This document shows positions 50,963 through 57,859 of a stretch of 64,000 bases of DNA, piece after piece; the first letter of the stretch is position 1, and each line of letters begins with the position of its first letter. Origin of the DNA: Pedobacter helvus (lineage in GTDB: Bacteria > Bacteroidota > Bacteroidia > Sphingobacteriales > Sphingobacteriaceae). The stretch is taken from assembly GCF_005925325.1 (NCBI RefSeq), contig NZ_SRMP01000001.1:558001-622000 (forward strand). Direction: 5' to 3'. The notes beneath the pieces were generated by a model. The model searched no databases and was not told the DNA's origin. It saw nothing but the letters and a program-made list of their open reading frames with translations. Both the position numbers and the translations under genes were made by a program.

Positions 50963-52309
50963 TTACTTCAATTCAGTGAATTTGTTGTAAGCGATTTCTT
51001 TTTCGTTCAAAGTAGCTACCGATTTGATGTAATCGAAAACTTTCAGTGCCTTTACCTCTTCGAAAATACGATTAGCATTTTCTTTCTCTTGCAAGAAATT
51101 AGCAGCATATTGCGCCAATTGATCTTCTGGAAGTGGAGTTGGGCTATACATTCTGAATTGAGCATCTAAACGTTGTTTAGCAGCTTCGAAAACATCAGCA
51201 TACTCAATTTTGATATCGTTGTCTTTAATGATTTTATTTTCGATTAAAGTCCATTTCAAGTTTTTAGCGAAATCATCATAGCCTTGAGCTAACTCTTCGT
51301 CAGTTAATTTCTCGTTAGTAGCTTTTAACCATTTACGTAAAAACTCATCTGGCAATTGCATCTTAGTTTGCTCAGTAAACTGTGCGTAGATATCGTTTTG
51401 CAATTTGCGATCAGCATCTTGCTTAAACATTGCCTCAATTTCTTCAGTGATTTTAGCAGTGAAACCAGCTTCGTCCTTTACGGCATCAGCACCGAAGATC
51501 TTATCAAAAAACTCTTGATTTAGCTCTGCTTCTTCTAAACGGTTAACGTTTTTAACAGTTACCGAGAATTTAGATTTCAACTCAGCAGCATCTTCTTCGC
51601 TAATGTTTAACAACTTTGCTATCGCAGCAGCGTCGCCACCGAAAGCTTTGTTCACATCAAGCTCAAAAGTATCGTCTTTTTTAACACCAACTAAGCTTTT
51701 TAAGATTTTCTTGTCAGTAACTAAATCTAAACGGATAGAACCAGTAGCTACAATACCGCCTTCAAATTCAGAACCGTCGTTAGCTAATTGTTTCAATTCA
51801 GCGTAAAGTACATCACCTTCAGCAGAAACCTCAGGATTTGTCATTTTACCATAGCTTTTACGGATATTTTTGATACGCTCGTTTAACGTCTCTTCGTCGG
51901 CTTTAACATTGTAGTGGGTAAATTTATCTTTAGAAGAAACTTCGATATCAACAGCAGGCGCTAAACCTAACTCGTAAGAAAAGTTAAAAGTATCGTTGTA
52001 ATCCCAGTTGTATGCACCTTCTTCTTCTTGTACAGGTAACGGTTGACCTAAAATCTCAACGTTGTTATCTGTAAGATATTTTGAGATGTTTTCGTTCAAC
52101 ATATTGTTGATTTCTTCTACTAAGATGCTTTTACCATACATTCTTTTAATGTGTGCAGCTGGCACCATTCCTTTACGGAAACCTGGTAGATTAGCTTTTT
52201 TAGCCTGCTCCTTAATAGCTTTATCTACGTTTGGAGTGTAATCTTCAGGGGCTAAAGTAATTTTTACTAAAGCATTTAAATCGTCAACTTTTTCCTGTGT
52301 AATATTCAT
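50963..52309 (-). CDS. tig: Trigger factor
   Basis: 448 aa. The N-terminal ribosome-binding domain shows the signature LPGFRKGMVPAAHIKRMYG near 38-56 (GFRxGKxP-like loop that docks on L23). A degenerate central PPIase-like region (about 150-240) and a long helical C-terminal chaperone arm follow. It holds nascent chains at the ribosome exit. It is the first gene of the minus-strand tig - four-helix gene - clpP - clpX order. The 25-nt GATATGAG repeat lies 3 bases upstream of the start, and a terminated hairpin RNA candidate lies about 100 bases upstream. Confidence 0.95.
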   Translation of the reverse strand: MNITQEKVDDLNALVKITLAPEDYTPNVDKAIKEQAKKANLPGFRKGMVPAAHIKRMYGKSILVEEINNMLNENISKYLTDNNVEILGQPLPVQEEEGAYNWDYNDTFNFSYELGLAPAVDIEVSSKDKFTHYNVKADEETLNERIKNIRKSYGKMTNPEVSAEGDVLYAELKQLANDGSEFEGGIVATGSIRLDLVTDKKILKSLVGVKKDDTFELDVNKAFGGDAAAIAKLLNISEEDAAELKSKFSVTVKNVNRLEEAELNQEFFDKIFGADAVKDEAGFTAKITEEIEAMFKQDADRKLQNDIYAQFTEQTKMQLPDEFLRKWLKATNEKLTDEELAQGYDDFAKNLKWTLIENKIIKDNDIKIEYADVFEAAKQRLDAQFRMYSPTPLPEDQLAQYAANFLQEKENANRIFEEVKALKVFDYIKSVATLNEKEIAYNKFTELK

Positions 52310-52311
52310 TT

Positions 52312-52336
52312 AGATATGAGTATTGAGATATGAGAT
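52312..52336. repeat. GAGATATGAG repeat at the tig start
   Basis: Twenty-five bases identical to 10032-10056 upstream of metZ, ending 3 bases before the tig start codon on the minus strand. It occupies the place of a ribosome-binding region. Confidence 0.75.
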
Positions 52337-52399
52337 TTGAAACAAAAGGCTAGTCCAAACGCACACATCGATTCATGTTTAATTCTTTATCAATGTCTT

Positions 52400-52490
52400 T
52401 TTAAAATAAAACCGTCCCGATGTGTATCGGAACGGCCTTTATCTTTAGTGCGGAAGAAGGGATTTCGTTCCTTCTGCACCAAAGCTATTC
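52400..52490 (-). ncRNA. Candidate small RNA or attenuator leader upstream of tig
   Basis: Downstream of a TAATTTTG box (52505-52498), the minus strand folds into two hairpins. The first, 52484-52443, pairs CTTT, GTGC and GAAGG with CCTTC, GCAC and AAAG around a 9-base loop with one internal loop. The second, 52435-52412, is CCGTTCCGAT-ACAC-ATCGGGACGG followed by TTTTATTTT. The transcript would be about 90 nt and end before tig. It could be a stand-alone RNA or a conditional terminator for tig. I do not recognise it as tRNA, 6S or SRP RNA. Confidence 0.5.
52405..52435 (-). terminator. Intrinsic terminator in the tig leader
   Basis: CCGTCCCGAT (52412-52421) and ATCGGAACGG (52426-52435) form a 10-bp stem with one mismatched pair on this strand and a four-base loop. 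On the minus strand a TTTTATTTT tract follows. Confidence 0.75.
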
Positions 52491-52497
52491 CGGGCTG

Positions 52498-52505
52498 CAA
52501 AATTA
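52498..52505 (-). promoter_or_regulatory. -7 box upstream of the tig leader RNA
   Basis: TAATTTTG on the minus strand, a perfect TAnnTTTG. The region where the TTG should lie is a T/A tract with no clear match; it is also where prophage DNA appears to begin. Confidence 0.5.
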
Positions 52506-52569
52506 GACTTTTTTTTCATAAAAGAAAATAGATTTTTTATTGTTTTGTGTCTGGAATGTGTCCGTTAAA

Positions 52570-52941
52570 TTATTTGCTATCTCTGTTGTAAAGATCACGG
52601 GTCAATTGCTTTATAATCTTGTCCTGTTGGTCAATTCTACTGGTCAATGCCTCTACCTTATCAATTAGCAATGCGATATTGGTGATAAGGCCTTTCGGCA
52701 ATTCTTCAGCCTTCACCTTCGTACCCTTGCCGGTGTACCACCAATGGAGATTGAGATCATACTTTTCATAAAGATGGTCCACAACCTTCTGTGGAGTTTT
52801 AGACTTCCCTGAAACATAATGCGAAAAAGTGGGTGCAGGTATGTTCATTTCCTGAGCTATGGTAAGCTGCATAACCTTAGTGTGTCTAAGGAAAATTGCC
52901 AACCGAGTAGTAGCGTTTATGTTTTCTGGTGTTTTAGGCAT
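52570..52941 (-). CDS. HTH repressor-like protein of the prophage
   Basis: 123 aa. An N-terminal XRE-like helix-turn-helix (AIFLRHTKVMQLTIAQEMNIPAPTFSHYVSGKSKTP, about 14-49) is followed by YEKYDLNLHWWYTGKGTKV, a phrase typical of phage repressors in Bacteroidota, and a C-terminal coiled coil (about 85-120). It likely binds prophage operators. It is the last gene of the minus-strand lysogeny group and lies 2 bases from the lipoprotein gene. Confidence 0.82.
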   Translation of the reverse strand: MPKTPENINATTRLAIFLRHTKVMQLTIAQEMNIPAPTFSHYVSGKSKTPQKVVDHLYEKYDLNLHWWYTGKGTKVKAEELPKGLITNIALLIDKVEALTSRIDQQDKIIKQLTRDLYNRDSK

Positions 52942-52943
52942 AT

Positions 52944-53339
52944 TTATTTTAGAGATTCGTAAGTTTGATTTGGTTTGCCTAAATCATCAAAGTAAACCAA
53001 TTGATCTAAAGCATTGATTTTATAGTGTTCTTTTCCAATAGGATTTGGATGATAAATCAATGTTTCGCCATCCAATTGCTTAACACTAACAGTGTCCGTA
53101 ATCACGTAATTAGGATATATCAACTTAAAAAGATGAAAACTAGCGCTATCTACTAAAGCGTAATTAATACTGTCGTTTGCTTTCCATACACCTATTGAAT
53201 TTTTTAAAAACGGTCCTGTCTGTTTCTTCAATTGCTCAATTGCGTCAACGGTAATATTTACAGCAACAGATTTGCTATCACTTCCGGCTGAACAACCAAT
53301 TGACGTAGCAGCTACGATTGCGACAAAAATTCTATTCAT
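52944..53339 (-). CDS. Prophage-encoded putative lipoprotein
   Basis: 131 aa. The N-terminus MNRIFVAIVAATSIGCSAGSD has a short basic head, a hydrophobic stretch and a lipobox-like SIGC, so export and lipidation at Cys16 are likely. The mature part (VNITVDAIEQLKKQTGPFLKN ... YHPNPIGKEHYKIN) is not recognised. It is packed between two repressor genes with gaps of 1 and 2 bases, so it should be made in lysogens. That suits a lysogenic-conversion or superinfection-exclusion factor, an inference from position. Confidence 0.65.
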   Translation of the reverse strand: MNRIFVAIVAATSIGCSAGSDSKSVAVNITVDAIEQLKKQTGPFLKNSIGVWKANDSINYALVDSASFHLFKLIYPNYVITDTVSVKQLDGETLIYHPNPIGKEHYKINALDQLVYFDDLGKPNQTYESLK

Positions 53340-53340
53340 A

Positions 53341-53739
53341 TTATAGTATAGTAAAACCCATCCTTAATGCTTCCTTTTTAAATGCCATCAAGAGATTACC
53401 CATTTGACTTATCTCCGTATCCGAAGCTCGAACTTTTACTGAAAGTGTCATCTCTACAGTATTAACATTATTGACATTTGTCAAAGAATATTGACTTTGT
53501 GTTTCTTCAACACTCGCATGTTCCTCAATATTAGACTGCGAGTATCTAGTAAAGTCTAAATCAGTGTGTTTCTTTAGTCTTTCAAGAAAATCTAAATCAA
53601 AATACTTTCTCCTATCAAGCTGATTTATAACCTGCTTACTAACATTCATCTTTTTAGCAACAGCAGTTTGGTTTAATCCCTTTTCCTTGAGAGCGTCTTT
53701 AATGATTTCGCCTAGCGTCTTATTTTCATTGTTTGACAT
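53341..53739 (-). CDS. XRE-family prophage regulator
   Basis: 132 aa. The HTH is clear: LKEKGLNQTAVAKKMNVSKQVINQLDRRKY (about 17-46). A Ser/Asn/Gln/Thr-rich linker and a conserved-looking C-terminal strand/helix region (TVEMTLSVKVRAS ... LMAFKKEALRMGF) follow. It is the first gene of the minus-strand lysogeny operon, opposite the early operon, which is the position of a CI-like master repressor. Confidence 0.85.
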   Translation of the reverse strand: MSNNENKTLGEIIKDALKEKGLNQTAVAKKMNVSKQVINQLDRRKYFDLDFLERLKKHTDLDFTRYSQSNIEEHASVEETQSQYSLTNVNNVNTVEMTLSVKVRASDTEISQMGNLLMAFKKEALRMGFTIL

Positions 53740-53743
53740 TTGA

Positions 53744-53848
53744 CAAAATTATCTTACTAATAGTCAATATCTTACATACTTTTGTATTCATTATTTTAAC
53801 TTTTGTCTGTATTAGTATTGCAAACGTCAATTATATTATTGACTTTTG
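53744..53848. promoter_or_regulatory. Divergent prophage control region with operators
   Basis: For the minus genes, TAATTTTG (minus, 53751-53744) is a -7 box. For the plus genes, TACTTTTG (53777-53784) is a perfect box, and TTG (53818-53820) + 20 bases + GACTTTTG (53841-53848) a near one. An inverted repeat GTCAAT-TATATT-ATTGAC (53826-53843) overlaps the last promoter, and a half-site AGTCAAT lies at 53762-53768. These are good candidates for repressor sites of a lysogeny switch. Confidence 0.55.
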
Positions 53849-53909
53849 TTAAGTGAATTACAAAAATCTCACAAAATTTTAACACAAACAACTACACTTT
53901 TCTGCGAAA

Positions 53910-54149
53910 ATGATTGCGAAGAAAATAGGATACACAAAGAAGGAATTATCAGAAATAAGAAAAAGTCTCGGAAAGGAAGGACTTGAAGATATATGCCTTA
54001 TTGTGAAAATGAATACACAGGCGGTAAGAATGGTACTTTTCGAACCAAAAAGATACAATGAAAAAGTATTTGATGCTGTAGCCACGGTACTAGAAGAACG
54101 CAAACAAAAACACTTAGCCCAAAAGCAAAGAATTAAACAGGCCATATAA
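53910..54149 (+). CDS. Small Cro-like prophage regulator
   Basis: 79 aa. A basic N-terminus, then LSEIRKSLGKEGLEDICLIVKMNTQAVRMVLFEPKRYNEKVFDAVATVL, which reads as an HTH with the recognition helix NTQAVRMVLFEPKRY, and a basic tail. First gene of the early operon, directly across from the XRE repressor, which is where a Cro-type antirepressor sits. Its stop overlaps the next start. Confidence 0.65.
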   Translation: MIAKKIGYTKKELSEIRKSLGKEGLEDICLIVKMNTQAVRMVLFEPKRYNEKVFDAVATVLEERKQKHLAQKQRIKQAI

Positions 54150-54745
54150 TGAAAGGACAATTACACCTTATTGACCATAGTCAAAAATTACCTGGTGGTA
54201 CAATTGACAAATCAGTAGAATTTTTTGTACACGATGGTGAAATGTTTTGTCGTACAGAAGGTGAAACACACAAATTTGATGATTTTCCGCAATGGGTGAT
54301 TGATATCGTACAAAAAGATATGGATAAACACCCAGAGAAGATAGGCTATCTAGTAGAATGGGGCTTATTAACTCAAGACGGTCAAATGCGCCAATATCTT
54401 TTCTGCCTTTACGGTGGGCATGATGACAATCCAGATATCGACGAAAACGGAATAGTACAGCAATCTGAATATGTCGATTGCGGTCTTCGCTGCGGCAAAT
54501 GTGATTATGAGGGCAAAATCTGTAACAGCCTACAACTTCAACATGGCAGGTTGAGTTCACAAGAAATCAAAACACTGATCCTTATCGGCAACAATGCACT
54601 TGATAAAGAAATAGCAGACGAGCTATTCGTAAGCGAGGGTACTATACGCTACTATAAAAACGAAATCATGCGTAAAGCCGGCATGGCTAACGAACGGAAA
54701 ACGGCCCTAGTAGGATTGGCATTTAAACTTGGCCTTGTAAAATAA
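54149..54745 (+). CDS. Prophage regulator with Cys cluster and C-terminal LuxR HTH
   Basis: 198 aa. The first 110 residues are unrecognised. A cysteine cluster CGLRCGKCDYEGKIC (about 111-125) resembles a zinc or Fe-S knuckle. The C-terminal LuxR-type HTH is clear: LSSQEIKTLILIGNNALDKEIADELFVSEGTIRYYKNEIMRKAG. Proteins pairing a C-G-x-R-x-x-C-x-x-E-G-x-x-C segment with an HTH recur in Bacteroidota phages and integrative elements. It is coupled to both neighbours by overlapping stop/start codons. Confidence 0.78.
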   Translation: MKGQLHLIDHSQKLPGGTIDKSVEFFVHDGEMFCRTEGETHKFDDFPQWVIDIVQKDMDKHPEKIGYLVEWGLLTQDGQMRQYLFCLYGGHDDNPDIDENGIVQQSEYVDCGLRCGKCDYEGKICNSLQLQHGRLSSQEIKTLILIGNNALDKEIADELFVSEGTIRYYKNEIMRKAGMANERKTALVGLAFKLGLVK

Positions 54746-54972
54746 TGATGCGTGTTGCCTACATATCCGGCGCTGTGACAGACACGGTGCCTAAAGCAAA
54801 GAAACCATCAAAAAATGAAGCTTTCTTGCAAGAGGTACATGAAGCTATCGCTTTTAGAAAACACACAGATGAAAAACGAGCGGATGAGCTTTTCGCATCG
54901 GAAACCGAACAGTTAGAGAAATTAAAATTAACCCTTAATAAACTTAAACAAACTAGAGATGAAATGTTATAG
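54745..54972 (+). CDS. Small helical prophage protein
   Basis: 75 aa with a mainly helical, charged C-terminal half (TEQLEKLKLTLNKLKQTRDEM, coiled-coil-like). The N-terminal VAYISGAVTDTVPKAKKP has the ring of a nucleotide-related phage protein but is too short to place. It starts in the TAATGATG overlap of the preceding gene and overlaps the next by 14 bases, so translation is coupled. Function unknown. Confidence 0.6.
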   Translation: MMRVAYISGAVTDTVPKAKKPSKNEAFLQEVHEAIAFRKHTDEKRADELFASETEQLEKLKLTLNKLKQTRDEML

Positions 54973-55150
54973 CAACCCAAAGCACAGCGAATACATCAAG
55001 GATGAAAGGTTTGTGCAAAACATAATGAACGATACAAAATCTCAAGAGCGAAAGGATTTCGTCAATGCAGTACTAGGGATTTCTATAGGTGCTGCGGTTA
55101 TCGTGGTATGCTGGGTTGCTGTAGTTTTTTTGGAGGGTTGTCAATGTTAA
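54959..55150 (+). CDS. Small single-span prophage membrane protein
   Basis: 63 aa. A charged N-terminal half (about 1-36) precedes one TM helix (NAVLGISIGAAVIVVCWVAVVF) and a short Cys-containing end (EGCQC). Both ends overlap neighbouring genes (14 bases upstream, 7 downstream), as expected in a packed phage early operon. No family recognised. Confidence 0.6.
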   Translation: MKCYSNPKHSEYIKDERFVQNIMNDTKSQERKDFVNAVLGISIGAAVIVVCWVAVVFLEGCQC

Positions 55151-55512
55151 GAAAAATTGTTTCGCACGAAGAAGCAAACAATCTTATTGAATTGCTTCGT
55201 AAATCACACAGCACGAAATCTACAGCTGTTAAAACAGATGTTTTGCTAAAAAACCACAACCTCGGTTACTCACCACGTCACTTGAGAGCAATTGTCGAAT
55301 TCATTAGACAGAATGATCTTGCCGCCCCCTCCTATTTGGTCAGCAATACTAAAGTTGGTTATTGGCTTACAAGTGACACCGCTGAAATGAAATCATTTTT
55401 AGATCAGGAGCTAGACAGGGTAAGCAACCAGGTAACGAATATCAATGCTTTACGGATGAGGCTGATTACGCCAAAGCAAAAGAAGCAGGTTGAACAACTA
55501 CACATCTTCTAG
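55144..55512 (+). CDS. Winged-helix-like prophage protein
   Basis: 122 aa from ATG 55144 (MLRKIVSHEEANNLIELLRKS). The frame to 55108 would sit inside the preceding gene. LLKNHNLGYSPRHLRAIVEFIRQNDLAAPSYLVSNTKVGYWLT looks like a winged helix (HTH plus a beta wing), followed by a helix TAEMKSFLDQELDRVSNQVTNINALRMRL. Similar small phage proteins with a G-Y-x-x-T wing are common in replication or regulation regions; exact role unknown. Confidence 0.65.
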   Translation: MLRKIVSHEEANNLIELLRKSHSTKSTAVKTDVLLKNHNLGYSPRHLRAIVEFIRQNDLAAPSYLVSNTKVGYWLTSDTAEMKSFLDQELDRVSNQVTNINALRMRLITPKQKKQVEQLHIF

Positions 55513-55514
55513 CT

Positions 55515-55691
55515 ATGGAAAACACTGTAAAATACATCGAAATCAGTAAGGGTTTAAGTATTGGAGTTCCAGTAAACCTTTCTCAAGAAGAAATCGACAA
55601 ACGGGTTGAAAAATACAAGAACAACCTTGAAAATGCGAAGTGCCAACACTACAACCCTCACAAAAAACGCCACGTAAAAAGCAAATTTTAA
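55515..55691 (+). CDS. Small prophage protein, 58 aa
   Basis: ATG 55515 to TAA 55691, 3 bases after the previous stop. It has an amphipathic middle (VNLSQEEIDKRVEKYKNNL) and a basic His-rich tail (HYNPHKKRHVKSKF) that could touch nucleic acid. Tight spacing (11 bases to the next start) supports a real gene. Family unknown. Confidence 0.6.
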   Translation: MENTVKYIEISKGLSIGVPVNLSQEEIDKRVEKYKNNLENAKCQHYNPHKKRHVKSKF

Positions 55692-55702
55692 AACCAAACC
55701 AA

Positions 55703-56266
55703 ATGCAAAACTTTATACAACCTATACACAAACACGAAGATGGCTTAATTAACACCTTTACTGGTAGGCTTTTCGATTATAACAACATTGCTGCTGACAT
55801 GATCTGCATTGAGGATATCGCAAATGCGTTAGCCAACATCTGCAGGTTCGGCGGTCATACCAGAGGACACTACTCGGTGGCTCAACATACTTTGCTCGTT
55901 TGGCACTTGGTGCCCGATCTACTAAAGCCAGCAGCCCTACTACACGATGCAGTTGAAACTTACGTAGGTGATGTTGTAAAACCTTTCAAAAACCTTCTTG
56001 GAGACGTATTCGCCAAATTCGAAAAGGAAATTGAGTTGGCAATATTCACTAAGTACGGTGTGCCGTTCGAACACCTAAAGCTAATCAAACCTTACGACAT
56101 GCAAGCGCTGGAGATTGAGCACAACTATTTCGTGTTCGGCAAACTTGATTTCATGCAAAAATTCTATGAGATCAACGAGCTTTTAGATTACGAAACACCT
56201 CGCAACCAGCTACTAACACTGCTAAGGGAGCATTTCCTACAGAGAGAATTATTCTATAAACCTTAA
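55703..56266 (+). CDS. HD-domain (YfbR-like) nucleotidase
   Basis: 187 aa from ATG 55703 (MQNFIQPIHKHEDGLINTF). The metal ligands of an HD phosphohydrolase are in order: H in HYSVAQHTLLVWH, HD in AALLHDAVETYVGD, and a later Asp in PYDMQALEIEH. The set resembles YfbR-type 5'-nucleotidases acting on deoxyribonucleoside monophosphates. In a phage early operon this would adjust dNMP pools. The longer frame from 55640 overlaps the 58-aa gene and lacks family residues. Confidence 0.82.
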   Translation: MQNFIQPIHKHEDGLINTFTGRLFDYNNIAADMICIEDIANALANICRFGGHTRGHYSVAQHTLLVWHLVPDLLKPAALLHDAVETYVGDVVKPFKNLLGDVFAKFEKEIELAIFTKYGVPFEHLKLIKPYDMQALEIEHNYFVFGKLDFMQKFYEINELLDYETPRNQLLTLLREHFLQRELFYKP

Positions 56267-56298
56267 TTCATTTTAATTATCAATAAAAATTAAACCAA

Positions 56299-56682
56299 AT
56301 GCCATCACCAAAAACAACAATGAGGGGTATCGTTCATGAGATTAGCGATATCGAATTTACAGGTCAGAACAATGACTATCCACGTCAGCGAGTGACACTC
56401 TATTGTCCTTCACAAAGAGATCAGCACACCCAAAAACCACTAGCAAGGGATGAATTTTTCATGTTAGATATTTTGGGTAATAAAGTCGACGAATTAAACA
56501 TCCATGAGCAGTATTTAGATAAAGTGGTAGAAGTAGAAGTAAGGTTTTACGGCGCCTGCTACAAAAAACATGACGAGACACGTGGTTACGCAGTCAATTG
56601 TCGACTAGTCAACATGAATATCATTACACCAGCTGCGGCTGAATTCACCCGTGATGCTGTGGAATTAGAAATGGGCTATTAA
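56299..56682 (+). CDS. Possible OB-fold protein (DUF3127-like) of the prophage
   Basis: 127 aa, mostly beta: TMRGIVHEISDIEFTGQNNDYPRQRVTLYC opens, then EFFMLDILGNKVDELN and VVEVEVRFYGACYKK ... AVNCRLVNMNII. The rhythm (strands, a central K-V-x-V-x-V-x-F-x-G) recalls the DUF3127 / single-stranded-DNA-binding OB fold found in Bacteroidota phages. The match is by eye. It precedes the nucleoid-associated protein by 10 bases. Confidence 0.5.
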   Translation: MPSPKTTMRGIVHEISDIEFTGQNNDYPRQRVTLYCPSQRDQHTQKPLARDEFFMLDILGNKVDELNIHEQYLDKVVEVEVRFYGACYKKHDETRGYAVNCRLVNMNIITPAAAEFTRDAVELEMGY

Positions 56683-56692
56683 ACAAAAAATC

Positions 56693-57691
56693 ATGATCAG
56701 TTTTTTCGAAACCGAAATAGTAGATGTTTTTATACATCGCATCGGAAACAAAATATTTGATGAAGGCAAATTTATTGCCGAAACGCCAGCTTCATTTGAT
56801 GAAGAAAACCAAAGTACTTTAAAGCACATGTTCCTTTCTGGATTTGCCAAAACCAACTTTGCGTACAAGTTCATAAACCCGAACAGTGTTGTTAATACAG
56901 CCGTTTTTGGGATTGGCATTCCAGACCATGAAAGATCTGCTACTATCGCTAACCATCTTTACGAAACATCGGACCATCCAAAAATCAAAGGCGGTGAACT
57001 ATTTACCGTAGAGTTTCACAATGTTCAGTACAAAGGCGATTTACATAGTGCCATTGGTCTTTTTAAATCAGAAAACAAAGAAACTTTCTTTAAGTCTCAA
57101 CCGAGTGACGGATCCTTCAGAATCAACTTCGAAAATCAAGGTGTTTCTATCGACAGGCTCGACAAAGGTGCTTTGATACTGGACAACGGAACCGTATTAT
57201 GCTACGATAATGATAAAACCGGATACTGGAAAGATCAGTTCCTAGAATTAGAAGTTTTAAAGGATGATTTCAGCAATACTTCCGACACCTTAGGTGTAAT
57301 CAAAGAATTTATTACTAATAAACTTGATGAAGAATTTGATGTGGCCTCTACCGACAAAGCGGACCTGCTCAATAAAAGTATTAAGTACTTCAAAGAAAAG
57401 GAAAGCTTTGATGTAGACGAGTTCTGCCATGAGGTTATAGGCAACGAAGAGGCGGCAGCTAAATTTAAATCCTACAGAAGTATCTACGGTGAAGAATTTG
57501 ACGAACTACCGGATAGCTTTAACATCTCTACTCCAGCCGTGAAGAAACAAAGTTCTGCTTTTAAGAAAGTAATTAAGCTGGATAAGAACTTTCACATCTA
57601 CGTTCATGGCAACAAAGAGCTTATACAGAACGGATATGATGAGGAAGTAGGAATGAATTTCTACAAGGTTTTTTACAAAGAAGAAGCTTAA
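56693..57691 (+). CDS. Nucleoid-associated protein (NdpA/YejK family)
   Basis: 332 aa. The N-terminal VDVFIHRIGNK and FDEGKFIAETPASF, the middle GLFKSENKETFF and GVSIDRLDKGALILDNGTVLCYDN, and the far C-terminal fold fit the 37-kDa nucleoid-associated protein family. Phage-borne copies are seen in many mobile elements and may bind DNA or guard replicating phage DNA. It lies within the early operon between a possible OB-fold protein and a small Cys protein. Confidence 0.8.
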   Translation: MISFFETEIVDVFIHRIGNKIFDEGKFIAETPASFDEENQSTLKHMFLSGFAKTNFAYKFINPNSVVNTAVFGIGIPDHERSATIANHLYETSDHPKIKGGELFTVEFHNVQYKGDLHSAIGLFKSENKETFFKSQPSDGSFRINFENQGVSIDRLDKGALILDNGTVLCYDNDKTGYWKDQFLELEVLKDDFSNTSDTLGVIKEFITNKLDEEFDVASTDKADLLNKSIKYFKEKESFDVDEFCHEVIGNEEAAAKFKSYRSIYGEEFDELPDSFNISTPAVKKQSSAFKKVIKLDKNFHIYVHGNKELIQNGYDEEVGMNFYKVFYKEEA

Positions 57692-57698
57692 TCGGTAA

Positions 57699-57857
57699 AT
57701 GGCAAAACTTACTATTCCAATAGTCAAGTGCATAGGCTGTCAATACTATGAAGGTAGCGATGTAAAATCAATCATGTACTGCCACAAAGCAAAGATGCCT
57801 ATGCGCTATTTGGAAAGCAGACCATGCGCATTTAAATCACAACAAACTAAAAAATAA
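57699..57857 (+). CDS. Small four-Cys (zinc-knuckle-like) prophage protein
   Basis: 52 aa. C11-x2-C14 (VKCIGCQYY), C28 (YCHK) and C43 (RPCAF) could hold one zinc ion. It starts 7 bases after the nucleoid-associated protein stop and ends 2 bases before the helicase-methyltransferase start, so it is part of the packed operon. Such knuckle proteins often sit beside phage replication genes; function unknown. Confidence 0.65.
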   Translation: MAKLTIPIVKCIGCQYYEGSDVKSIMYCHKAKMPMRYLESRPCAFKSQQTKK

Positions 57858-57859
57858 CA

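Noticed and set aside
52443..52484. tRNA gene or tRNA-derived attachment site at the prophage edge
   Set aside because: A stem with a TGCACC-like end looks tRNA-like at first, but there is no cloverleaf, anticodon arm or TTCGA loop. It reads better as a hairpin in a minus-strand leader RNA.
52337..52531. Plus-strand ORF opposite the tig leader
   Set aside because: It has no domain or codon signal and runs across both hairpins and the terminator of the opposite strand.
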